Source: Pumilibacter muris (GTDB taxonomy: Bacteria; Bacillota; Clostridia; Christensenellales; Pumilibacteraceae). From it: a stretch of DNA of 64,000 nt. The notes under the pieces are model-generated. The model worked only from the letters and a program-made list of their open reading frames with translations. It searched no databases and was not told the DNA's origin. Position numbers and translations under genes: made by a program. How positions within the stretch are numbered: position 1 is the stretch's first letter; every line of letters begins with the position of its first letter. Positions 32,540 to 40,759 of the stretch are shown piece after piece. The stretch spans positions 124,001-188,000 of the forward strand of contig NZ_CALPCN010000003.1 of the NCBI RefSeq assembly GCF_943193045.1. The letters are read 5' to 3'.

Positions 32540-34597
32540 ATGTTGAGTTTGGCTAAAATTTTTACCGACGGAATTATTTTGCAACGCGGAACTCCGTTTC
32601 GCGTTTGGGGTTGGGCGGACGGAGACGTGCGCCTTTCTCTTTTTTCGGAGAAAGGCGGCGAGCCCGTTTTTCGAACAGTTTGTAAAACAGCTTCGGAGAA
32701 TAAAGAGTTTAACGGGGAATTTCCCGCCGTAACCGACACAAACTCTTTCTATTATATAGAAGCGGAGTGCGGCGAAGAAAAAATTCGTTTTAAAGCGCGT
32801 TTCGGCAACGTTTATTTGGCGGCGGGGCAAAGCAATATGTCGTATTCTTTGGGCTCGGTGGAAAAGTGCGACGAAATTGCGGCGCGGGCGGCGAAAGCCG
32901 AAGTCGCGTTTCTCGCTCTGTCCGAAAAACCGTTTACCGACGTATCCGAAGTTACTCGCCCCGTGTTTCCGTTGCGTGACCTTGCCGACGATTACCGTTG
33001 GCTTAGCGGGTCGAGCAAAGAAATATACGGAGTTTCGGCAATCGCCGTAGCTACCGCCACTGTTCTGTATGAAAAAACGGGAGTGCCCACCGCGTTTATA
33101 GTGGCGTCTATGGGCGGCTTGTGCATAGAATCGTTTTTGCCGCGCGAAGTGGCGGAAGCGGATTGCGAAGTGCTCGAATTTACCCGCGAGGTTGGGCGGT
33201 ATCAACCGATAGAATCGTATAATACTGCGGGCGTGCGAAATTACACTCAGCTTTCGGGCGTTTTCAACGAAAAAATAGCGCCGCTTTCGGGATTGTCGTT
33301 TGAGGGAATCGTTTGGTATTTGGGCGAAAGCTCCGCGTGGGATTACAGGTTTGCTCGAATGTTTAAAAAAGAGCTTAGCTTGCTTGTTAAAACGTATCGC
33401 GCGATGTTCGGCGGAACGTTCGCGGCGGTGGGAATCGCGTGCGAATATTACCCTTACGGCGATGCTCACGGCTACGAATATATAAACGAAGCGCTTGCTT
33501 CGCTCGAAGAAGAGTTTGCGCATTACCGATTTGTGCCCATTCACGATATTGAACCGCGTTGGCTGAAAGAGGACGGCGACTTATATTACCATCCCATTCA
33601 TCCCGTGAATAAGTTGCCGCTCGCCGAAAGGGTGGCGGATACTCTCGTTAGCGGGCGTAAGTATCCGCGAATTACCCAAGTGTTTTACGAAAAGGGAAAG
33701 GCTGTTTGCAGTGCGGAAAACGTTTGCGGCGGTTTTAAACAAGAGAGCGTATACGGTTTTACGCTTGCGGGTGCCGACGGGAAATATTATCCCGCAACGG
33801 CTGAGGCTGACGGCTCGCGCATAGTTGTGAGTTGCGCCGACGTTAGCGAGCCGTGCTCTTTAACTTACGCTTTCAAACTTTACCAAAACGGCTGCGTTCT
33901 GCACGACGCGAGCGGCGCTCCGCTTTTACCTTACCGCACAAAGAGCGAAGCCGTGCGCGACGGATACTGTTTTACTCCCGCATATCTCGAATTGAACGGA
34001 AACCAAACTTACGAAAACTGTTTCGGTTCCGACGTGGGAACTTGCCGAAAGGTTGCCGTTTGGCAAAGCGGCGAAATTTACCGTAGCGCCGATGTGAAAA
34101 TCGAAGTTGCGAACGGAACTCTATGCGCCGAAGCGCAGCCCGATAACGCGGACTATTTCATGTTCGGAATATCGCCCGCAGTGTGCCTTTCGGGGCATAA
34201 GTCGCATCTTGCCGACTACCGCTATCTTAATTTCGAGCTGTGCGCGGAAAAAGGAGAGGTGACTTTTTTGGGCGCGGTGGCGCGTTCGTCGAGCGGCGAC
34301 GTTTACCGTTTCGAGCTTTGCAACGGCGCGAACTCAGCGCAGTCGTTGCCCGTAGGCAAAAAATTTAACCGCTTTGCCGTGAATTTAAGCAAAGGATTAC
34401 GCTGCGACGGCGCGCCGCTCGAATTTGCGAAAGAGTTAAGGAAAAACTTTGTTCAAGTTGAATTTTTGTTCAGAAGCAAAGTTCGCGCCATAATAAAATT
34501 GCGCAAAATATCGCTTTCCGACACTAACGATTCGCGTAAGCTTGCGGAAACTGCGGCTCAAATTCCTTCCCGCGCCGACACGAAATTGCCGGACTGA
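32540..34597 (+). CDS. SGNH carbohydrate esterase, sialate O-acetylesterase-like
   Basis: A 685-residue protein. The catalytic Ser lies in YLAAGQSNMSYS near residue 95, and the Asp-x-x-His end block appears as HPIHPVNK near residue 355. Family members remove O-acetyl groups from sialic acid, xylan or other sugars. A further beta domain of about 300 residues follows (LSGHKSHLADYRYLNFEL). No signal peptide. It starts 15 bases after the GH78-like gene, so de-acetylation and de-rhamnosylation are probably consecutive steps on one substrate. Confidence 0.85.
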   Translation: MLSLAKIFTDGIILQRGTPFRVWGWADGDVRLSLFSEKGGEPVFRTVCKTASENKEFNGEFPAVTDTNSFYYIEAECGEEKIRFKARFGNVYLAAGQSNMSYSLGSVEKCDEIAARAAKAEVAFLALSEKPFTDVSEVTRPVFPLRDLADDYRWLSGSSKEIYGVSAIAVATATVLYEKTGVPTAFIVASMGGLCIESFLPREVAEADCEVLEFTREVGRYQPIESYNTAGVRNYTQLSGVFNEKIAPLSGLSFEGIVWYLGESSAWDYRFARMFKKELSLLVKTYRAMFGGTFAAVGIACEYYPYGDAHGYEYINEALASLEEEFAHYRFVPIHDIEPRWLKEDGDLYYHPIHPVNKLPLAERVADTLVSGRKYPRITQVFYEKGKAVCSAENVCGGFKQESVYGFTLAGADGKYYPATAEADGSRIVVSCADVSEPCSLTYAFKLYQNGCVLHDASGAPLLPYRTKSEAVRDGYCFTPAYLELNGNQTYENCFGSDVGTCRKVAVWQSGEIYRSADVKIEVANGTLCAEAQPDNADYFMFGISPAVCLSGHKSHLADYRYLNFELCAEKGEVTFLGAVARSSSGDVYRFELCNGANSAQSLPVGKKFNRFAVNLSKGLRCDGAPLEFAKELRKNFVQVEFLFRSKVRAIIKLRKISLSDTNDSRKLAETAAQIPSRADTKLPD

Positions 34598-34647
34598 AAA
34601 TTGTTGTTTTGGCGGTAAAGCCGCGAAGTCGGTTTAATATTAGTTTT

Positions 34648-34679
34648 TAAAAACGGGTAAAAATCATTACCCGTTTTTT
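34648..34679 (+). terminator. Terminator of the rhamnosidase-esterase operon
   Basis: Stem AAACGGGTAA/TTACCCGTTT with a six-T run. Confidence 0.85.
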
Positions 34680-34733
34680 GTTGCGCAAAATAAAAAAAAT
34701 TGCAAAATAATAGAAATTTTTTTAAAAAAAGTA

Positions 34734-34762
34734 TTGACAAATGCCATTTCATGGTATATAAT
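34734..34762 (+). promoter_or_regulatory. pulA promoter
   Basis: TTGACA (34734-34739) and TATAAT (34757-34762), spacer 17, behind an A/T tract like those at 14.4 kb and 37.5 kb. Confidence 0.88.
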
Positions 34763-34839
34763 AAAACTAACTTAACAGGTTCAGTAACTTTTCAAAATCA
34801 TAGAAATCGGGTAAGATAAGAAAAGAGAGGGTTTAGAAG

Positions 34840-37494
34840 ATGAAGAGATTTTTAGCGGCCGTTTCCTTACTGCTTACAATGATGTTTATGTTGTGTTCGT
34901 GCGGCACTAATCCGCGCGCCGATTCTACGCAACAAGAGTATACGCTTCCTATCGGCGAAGGCGAACGTCAGCTCACTATTTACTATAACCGTTCGCTCGG
35001 CTACGACGATTGCGACGTTTGGCTTTGGTACGGTTCGGTTGCGGGCAGGGGATATGCTTTCCACGAATGCGGCTACGGCGCGAAAGTGGTTGTGAACGTG
35101 CCCGAGAGCATAGACGAAGTGGGATTTATAATCAGAACGGGTTGCTCCGAACCCGGCGGCACGAGTTGGGGAACTTGCAACAAAGACGGCACCGACAGCG
35201 ACCGTTCGGTTAAGCTTACGGGGCGCGAAACCGTTATATATACCAAAGCGGGCGACGGAAAGTCGTATACAAGCTCCGACGGAGGAGTTACGCTCGAAGA
35301 AATGAAAAGCATAATGCTTGCCGACTTGCAAACTCAAACGCGTATTAAATACGTTTTGAGCGCGGGAATGAAACTCGAACTTTCGGATATAAAACTTAAA
35401 GATTCCGAAGGCGTGGAAGTGGAAATTAAAAAGGTGGAAACAAATTATTCGAACGGCGTTATAGAAACCGCGTCGCCGCTCGATATAACCAAACAATATT
35501 TTCTTTCTATTGCCACGTTAGAGCCGGTGAACGTTGTTCCGCGCAGTTATTTCGACAGCGAAGAATTTAAGTCGCAATACGTTTACGACGGAAAGCTCGG
35601 AGTGGAGCTCACAGAGAATCAAACGGTGTTCCGTTTGTGGGCGCCCACCGCGTCGGAAGTTAAACTCAATCTTTTTGCGGCGGGTAACGGCGGAACTGCG
35701 GAAAAAACGGTGTCGCTCGTAAAAGGAGAAAAGGGCGTTTGGAGCCATACCGAAAATTCCGTTTTAAACGGAAAGTATTACACTTATACCGTAACTACTT
35801 CGGCGGGCAAGCAAGAGGCGGTAGACCCCTACGCGGTGTCGGCGGGGCTAAACGGCAATCGCGGAATGATTCTCGATTTGTCGGAAGTAAGCCCGAACGG
35901 TTGGACGAACGTTCCTTTTAAGCCCGAAGGTGTGGAAAACTATACCGACGCTCAAATTTGGGAAGTTCACATACGCGACTTTTCCAACAAAATCGCGTCT
36001 TCCGAATATAAAGGGAAATATCTTGCGTTTACCGAAACCGGTCTTAAAAACGAAGCGGGGCTGTCGGTTGGCGTAGACTATATTAAAGAACTCGGAATAA
36101 CTCACGTACATTTGCTTCCCGCGTTCGACTACGCGTCGGTAGACGAGAGCAAAAACACGCAGTTTAATTGGGGCTACGACCCTAAAAACTACAACGTTCC
36201 CGAAGGAAGCTATTCCACAAATCCTTCCGACGGCAAAACGAGAGTGCTCGAATTTAAGCAAATGGTGCAGGCTTTGCACAAGGCGGGCATAGGCGTTGTT
36301 ATGGACGTTGTTTACAACCACACATACGAAGGCAATTCTAACTTTAATAAAATAGTTCCTTATTATTACTACCGTTTCACGAGTAACGGAAGCTTTTCGA
36401 ACGGTTCGGGTTGCGGCAACGAAACCGCGTCCGATAGGGAAATGTTCCGCAAATTTATGTTGGATTCTATACGCCACTGGCAAACCGAATATAACGTGGA
36501 CGGTTTCAGGTTCGACTTAATGGCGTTGCATGACGTTACCACAATGCAGCAAATTGAAAAGTCCGTTCATGCGGTTAATCCGAAAGCTCTTTTATACGGC
36601 GAGGGTTGGACGGGCGGAACGAGCGAACTCGACGTAGGCTCGCAAAGCAAGCTCGCAAATCTTAAAAACGTGAACGCCGAGTCGAAAACTAACGGAATAG
36701 CTATGTTCAACGACGTTATACGCGACGCGGTTAAAGGCTCGGTGTTCGACGCGAAAGACGTCGGCTTTGCTACGGGAGCCAAAGCGGAAGCGTCGGCGGG
36801 AGTTAGGTTCGGCGTGAACGGGGGCGTGGCTAACGCCGCGTTCGGAGCTACGGCAACGGGCGGTTGGGAAGCGTATAATCCCACAAACATAATAAACTAC
36901 GTTTCGGCGCACGACAACAACACTCTTTGGGACAGAATATGCTATGTGTACGGGGAAAAGCAAGAAACGCTATCCGAACGCATGCGCAGAAACGCGCTGA
37001 GCGCGGCGATAGTTCAAACTTCGCTCGGAGTTCCGTTTATGCAGGCGGGCGAGGAAATGCTGAGGTCCAAAAAGAACGCCGACGGCACATACAACGAAAA
37101 CAGCTACAATGCGCCCGATTCGGTGAACAACCTCGACTGGGGCAAACTCACTCATGATTCGCCGCAAAATATTATGTCGAACTACTACAAGGGGCTTATA
37201 GCTTTCCGCAAATCTTGCGAAACGTTAAGGCTTGCGTCGAGCGACGGCGTTTGCTCGCTCGTTTCGGCAAAAGGCGCTTTCCTTTCGTTCACAATGACGC
37301 ACCCGTCGAGCGGAGAACAACTCTTTGTGATTTACAACGCCGAAGAGGAGAGCAAACAGGTTTCGCTCCCCGCAGGCAGTTGGGATTTATACGTTAACGC
37401 GTCGCGCGCGGGCAACACGGCGATAGAAAGCGGACTATCCGGTTCGCAGACGGTTGAAAAGCTTGCGTGCTATGTGTTTAAAAAAGCGCAATAA
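34840..37494 (+). CDS. pulA: Type I pullulanase, lipoprotein
   Basis: An 884-residue surface enzyme that cleaves alpha-1,6 branches of pullulan and amylopectin. Lipobox LCSC (C21). A CBM41-like starch-binding domain (about 30-135) precedes a CBM48-like domain (VFRLWAPTASEVKLNLF), then the GH13 barrel. Hallmarks: FNWGYDPKNYNVPEGSYS (type I pullulanase), VVYNHT, VDGFRFDLMALHD (nucleophile Asp), YGEGW (acid Glu) and SAHDNNTLWDR. It is the first gene of the starch locus and has its own promoter and a leader with GAGAGGG before the ATG. Confidence 0.95.
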   Translation: MKRFLAAVSLLLTMMFMLCSCGTNPRADSTQQEYTLPIGEGERQLTIYYNRSLGYDDCDVWLWYGSVAGRGYAFHECGYGAKVVVNVPESIDEVGFIIRTGCSEPGGTSWGTCNKDGTDSDRSVKLTGRETVIYTKAGDGKSYTSSDGGVTLEEMKSIMLADLQTQTRIKYVLSAGMKLELSDIKLKDSEGVEVEIKKVETNYSNGVIETASPLDITKQYFLSIATLEPVNVVPRSYFDSEEFKSQYVYDGKLGVELTENQTVFRLWAPTASEVKLNLFAAGNGGTAEKTVSLVKGEKGVWSHTENSVLNGKYYTYTVTTSAGKQEAVDPYAVSAGLNGNRGMILDLSEVSPNGWTNVPFKPEGVENYTDAQIWEVHIRDFSNKIASSEYKGKYLAFTETGLKNEAGLSVGVDYIKELGITHVHLLPAFDYASVDESKNTQFNWGYDPKNYNVPEGSYSTNPSDGKTRVLEFKQMVQALHKAGIGVVMDVVYNHTYEGNSNFNKIVPYYYYRFTSNGSFSNGSGCGNETASDREMFRKFMLDSIRHWQTEYNVDGFRFDLMALHDVTTMQQIEKSVHAVNPKALLYGEGWTGGTSELDVGSQSKLANLKNVNAESKTNGIAMFNDVIRDAVKGSVFDAKDVGFATGAKAEASAGVRFGVNGGVANAAFGATATGGWEAYNPTNIINYVSAHDNNTLWDRICYVYGEKQETLSERMRRNALSAAIVQTSLGVPFMQAGEEMLRSKKNADGTYNENSYNAPDSVNNLDWGKLTHDSPQNIMSNYYKGLIAFRKSCETLRLASSDGVCSLVSAKGAFLSFTMTHPSSGEQLFVIYNAEEESKQVSLPAGSWDLYVNASRAGNTAIESGLSGSQTVEKLACYVFKKAQ

Positions 37495-37559
37495 CGCGAA
37501 AGATAACGTTACGGCGCAAAAAAAGGTCGAAAAAACAAGATAAAATTTTTTAAAGGGTA

Positions 37560-37587
37560 TTGACAAAATAAGGAAACGTGTTATAAT
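37560..37587 (+). promoter_or_regulatory. Promoter of the mal transport operon
   Basis: TTGACA (37560-37565) and TATAAT (37582-37587), spacer 16. About 200 bases of leader follow. Confidence 0.85.
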
Positions 37588-37624
37588 AAAAATATAAGAC
37601 AAGCGAATAAACATTTTTTGCCTG

Positions 37625-37644
37625 AAAATAGGGTACCCTATTTT
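37625..37644 (+). promoter_or_regulatory. 20-bp perfect palindrome, candidate operator
   Basis: AAAATAGGGTACCCTATTTT lies about 30 bases downstream of the expected transcription start. A site here could block transcription when bound by a regulator such as the LacI protein encoded at 47003. Binding is not shown. Confidence 0.55.
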
Positions 37645-37709
37645 ATATTTGTGTAGGTATACACAAATATAATAAAAAAGCTTAGCTAAAAGGCGGCTGC
37701 GCCGCCAAA
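37644..37709 (+). promoter_or_regulatory. Leader hairpins of mal operon
   Basis: A 12-bp inverted repeat TATATTTGTGTA/TACACAAATATA (37644-37655, 37660-37671) is followed by AAGGCGGC/GCCGCC near 37690-37709. No T-run, so probably leader structure. Confidence 0.55.
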
Positions 37710-37785
37710 GACAAAAAGTTTTTGTTTCGGTTTGCTCGCGTAAGATGCGCGTGTAAATAAAAAAATCATATTTGGGAGGAGTAAA

Positions 37786-39339
37786 ATGAAAGTAAGAAAG
37801 TGGTTGTGTGTTGTGACGGCTCTCGTCATGCTATTAGGCGTGGCTACGCTCGCAACGGCGTGTTCCGACAAAAAAGGGGACACAGTGGAAGTTACATGGT
37901 ACAGCGGCAGAACGGCGCTCAGAACGGACGACGTTAAGCCCGGCACAAAGCTCACAAGCTGGACGCCCGACAGAGAAGGATTTGTATTTATAGGTTGGTA
38001 TGCCGACCAAACGTGCGATACCGAATTTGATTTCGACAAAGAAATTAAGTCGGCAACAGCTGTTTACGCGGGTTGGCGCCCCGAAGTGCTTCCGCAAGAC
38101 ACCCGTTTATGGTATGCAATCGGCGGCGGCGCGGGAACGATGAAAGCGAGCAACTGGCAGTTTGCCACCGAAGCCGAAAAAGTGGGCGAAGAATATAAGC
38201 TCGACGAAAACGGCTACGCCACGTTCACCGTTAAAGACGGATTCGAAGAGCTCATTCTTCAAAAAACGGACAAGACGAACGTGTTCACTCTCGAACTCAC
38301 GCTTCGTCCGAGCGATAAGTTCCGTATTATAACGGGCGCTTACAATTCCGACTGGTCGGGCGACAAAAGCAAAGCCGAAATCGGCTTAGGCGACTTCGAA
38401 GGTTTCGAATATGCTGCCGGCACGAACCCCAACGGAGGAACCGAAGTTACCAAAGAGGACAAAGCTTACGGCGAAGTTAAAAACGACAAAGGCGAAGTTG
38501 TGTTCTACGGCGGAATGGAAAACGGCAATTACAGCACCCACATGTGGAACGCTTGGCTTGCCGACGGCAAAGACGGAAAATACAAATTTACCGTAACCGT
38601 ATATCCCGGTTACGACCGTTTCAACACAATCGAATGGGAACTCGTTGAAGCGCTCGAACCTCTTAAAGAGACGCACAAGATGTATTTTGTCGGCTCGATA
38701 GGAGAAGACCCCAACAGTTGGTATGACCCCGTTGCGAGCGAGGGAACGCCCAACTATCTTACAAAAGGCGAAGACGGCGTGACCTGGACGGGATTCTTAA
38801 CTATTACCGAAGACAATTTCGTTTCCACTTGGGGCGAGGAACAAAACGGTAAGGCTTGGATAAAAGTTAAAAACGAAATAAGCGGAAACGATTACGGCGT
38901 AGACGGCGGAATGAACAACATTCCTCTTACTGCGGGAACTTGGTGCGTAACCTACAATTCCGAAACCAACAAGACGGCATACGAAAAATGCGATTATTAT
39001 GTTGTGGGCACGTTCTACGACAATACCGCAAAAGCTCCCGTGAACTTTGCGGTTAAAGCGGACGTAACTCCCGCTCTTACGGGTAGCGGAAATACCTATA
39101 CGGCTCAGATTACCGTTACCGATGTTTCGGCTATTGAAGGATTTACTTGGCTCAAAGATAAGAACGCCGTTTTTGCGATTAAAGTCGTGTTCGGTTCGAG
39201 TCTTGGCAATAAAGACTGGTACGGTGCGCCTGATAACAACAGCGAAAACGTGTATCTTACGGCTGCAGGAACTTACACCGTAACGCTTACGCTTAACGGA
39301 ACAAGCGGTTCTGTTACCGCAGTTGCGGTAGCGGCATAA
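37786..39339 (+). CDS. Starch-locus lipoprotein with InlB-type repeat
   Basis: A 517-residue lipoprotein (lipobox ATAC, C26). Residues about 33-95 form a Listeria-Bacteroides (InlB B-type) repeat: VTWYSGRTALRT, GFVFIGWYADQTCDTEF and YAGW. The remainder is a chain of beta modules resembling starch-binding outer-surface proteins (MYFVGSIGEDPNSWYDP, YYVVGTFYDNTAKAP). Position directly before malE suggests that it captures starch or maltodextrin at the cell surface. No catalytic site seen. GGGAGGAG precedes the ATG. Confidence 0.75.
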   Translation: MKVRKWLCVVTALVMLLGVATLATACSDKKGDTVEVTWYSGRTALRTDDVKPGTKLTSWTPDREGFVFIGWYADQTCDTEFDFDKEIKSATAVYAGWRPEVLPQDTRLWYAIGGGAGTMKASNWQFATEAEKVGEEYKLDENGYATFTVKDGFEELILQKTDKTNVFTLELTLRPSDKFRIITGAYNSDWSGDKSKAEIGLGDFEGFEYAAGTNPNGGTEVTKEDKAYGEVKNDKGEVVFYGGMENGNYSTHMWNAWLADGKDGKYKFTVTVYPGYDRFNTIEWELVEALEPLKETHKMYFVGSIGEDPNSWYDPVASEGTPNYLTKGEDGVTWTGFLTITEDNFVSTWGEEQNGKAWIKVKNEISGNDYGVDGGMNNIPLTAGTWCVTYNSETNKTAYEKCDYYVVGTFYDNTAKAPVNFAVKADVTPALTGSGNTYTAQITVTDVSAIEGFTWLKDKNAVFAIKVVFGSSLGNKDWYGAPDNNSENVYLTAAGTYTVTLTLNGTSGSVTAVAVAA

Positions 39340-39362
39340 CGCAAAAACAACAAACGCGCGTT

Positions 39363-39387
39363 TCCCGCCGCATTAAAAACGGCGGGA
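39363..39387 (+). promoter_or_regulatory. Intercistronic hairpin before malE
   Basis: TCCCGCCG/CGGCGGGA with a CATTAAAAA loop and no T-run. Probably an mRNA-stability element. Confidence 0.6.
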
Positions 39388-39418
39388 GAGACGTGCGCAA
39401 ATTTGCAAGGAGGAAAAC

Positions 39419-40675
39419 ATGAAAAAATTCGGAAAATTACTTTGTTTGACGCTCGGCATTCTCTTTATGCTGTGCTTCGGCGTCGCATGCGGCGACGTTA
39501 ATAAAAAAGCGGATAAAACTACTCTCGTTGTGTGGGCGCCGTCCGAAGACATGGCGTTCGCGCGGCAAGTGGCTGACGACTTTAAAGCGGCGCACCCCGA
39601 AAAAAACTATGAATTTCAGTGGGCGGAACAGAGCGAACGCGATTCGGCAACGAAAGTTCTTACCGACGTAGAGAACGCAGCCGACGTGTTTTCGTTCGCA
39701 AACGACCAACTTAACAGACTTATCGTGGGCGACGCGCTTTCGCAAATAGGCGGTTCCCGTCTTGATAAGATGAAAGCCGAAAACACCGAAGATGCTGTTG
39801 CGGCTGCAACTGTGAACATAGGCGGAACGGATAAAACGTACGCGTTCCCGTATACCGACAACACGTTCTTTTTATATTATAATAAATCGAAATTTACCGA
39901 AGACGACATAAAGTCGCTTGATAAGATACTTGCAAAATGCTCCAAAACCGAACAGTTTGCGTATCCTATGAACGACGGTTGGTACAGCACCGCTTTCTAT
40001 TTCGGCAAAGGGCTCGGCTACGAAGTTACTTACAGCGATAAGCTTGCCGAAACGAAAGTAACCATAGACTTTAACAACGATGTGGGACTTAACGTTACGA
40101 ACTCTATGTGGCGTTACGTTAAAATGGAAGGCTTTAAAGCCGATTCCGACGACTCTAAGCTTACTGCCGGATTCCAAGACGGCTCTATTATAGCAGGCGT
40201 TTCGGGTATATGGAACAGAGGCAAAATAGAGCAATATCTCGGCGATAACTTCGGAGTGGCGAAGCTTCCGGCTTACACTTATGTTAACGGTCAAACCGAA
40301 GAACAGGTGCAACTTGTGGCATTTGCGGGCTACAAACTTATAGGCGTGAACAAACACTCGCCCTGCCTTGCCGACGCTGTGGCGTTTGCCGAGTTCTACA
40401 CCAACCGCGAAAATCAAATAAAGCATTTCGACGCTCGCGGATTTGTGCCCACCAACAAACAGGCTCAAAGCGACCCTAAGGTTACCAACGACGTATGCGC
40501 TAAGGCGATTCAGGCTCAGCTTGAATACAGCAAAACGCAAAAGGGAGTTCCCACCGCAATTTATGCGGCGCTCGAAGGTTTGGGCAACAATATGATAACT
40601 GCCAAAACCAACAATAAAGAATTCGAAGCCAAAAAGCAAATCGACGCGGTTGTCGAAGCGGTAGCAAAAGGCTGA
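39419..40675 (+). CDS. malE: Maltodextrin-binding lipoprotein
   Basis: A 418-residue binding protein; lipobox GVAC with C24. MalE-like features: TTLVVWAPSEDMAFARQVADDFKAAHP, YAFPYTDNTFFLYYNKS, and the C-terminal ARGFVPTNKQAQSDPKVT. It serves the permeases encoded next. Intercistronic hairpins on both sides are typical for a binding protein made in excess over the permeases. Ligand assignment rests on context (pullulanase, amylase, phosphorylase). Confidence 0.9.
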   Translation: MKKFGKLLCLTLGILFMLCFGVACGDVNKKADKTTLVVWAPSEDMAFARQVADDFKAAHPEKNYEFQWAEQSERDSATKVLTDVENAADVFSFANDQLNRLIVGDALSQIGGSRLDKMKAENTEDAVAAATVNIGGTDKTYAFPYTDNTFFLYYNKSKFTEDDIKSLDKILAKCSKTEQFAYPMNDGWYSTAFYFGKGLGYEVTYSDKLAETKVTIDFNNDVGLNVTNSMWRYVKMEGFKADSDDSKLTAGFQDGSIIAGVSGIWNRGKIEQYLGDNFGVAKLPAYTYVNGQTEEQVQLVAFAGYKLIGVNKHSPCLADAVAFAEFYTNRENQIKHFDARGFVPTNKQAQSDPKVTNDVCAKAIQAQLEYSKTQKGVPTAIYAALEGLGNNMITAKTNNKEFEAKKQIDAVVEAVAKG

Positions 40676-40692
40676 GCGGAATAACTCGAAAA

Positions 40693-40730
40693 GGGAATCG
40701 GGGCAAAAAATATTTTGCCCCGTTATTCCC
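40693..40730 (+). promoter_or_regulatory. Strong hairpin between malE and malF
   Basis: Arms GGGAAT-CGGGGCAAAA and TTTTGCCCCG-ATTCCC. No T-run follows. It may protect the malE message or reduce read-through to malF. Confidence 0.7.
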
Positions 40731-40759
40731 ATACTCACTTTTAAAATTCGGAGGGAAAT

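Noticed and set aside
32042-33544. 500-residue open frame on the minus strand
   Set aside because: It lies antisense to the esterase and GH78-like genes, is rich in Arg/Phe/His as expected for a shadow of GC-biased codons, and has no ribosome site or family motif.
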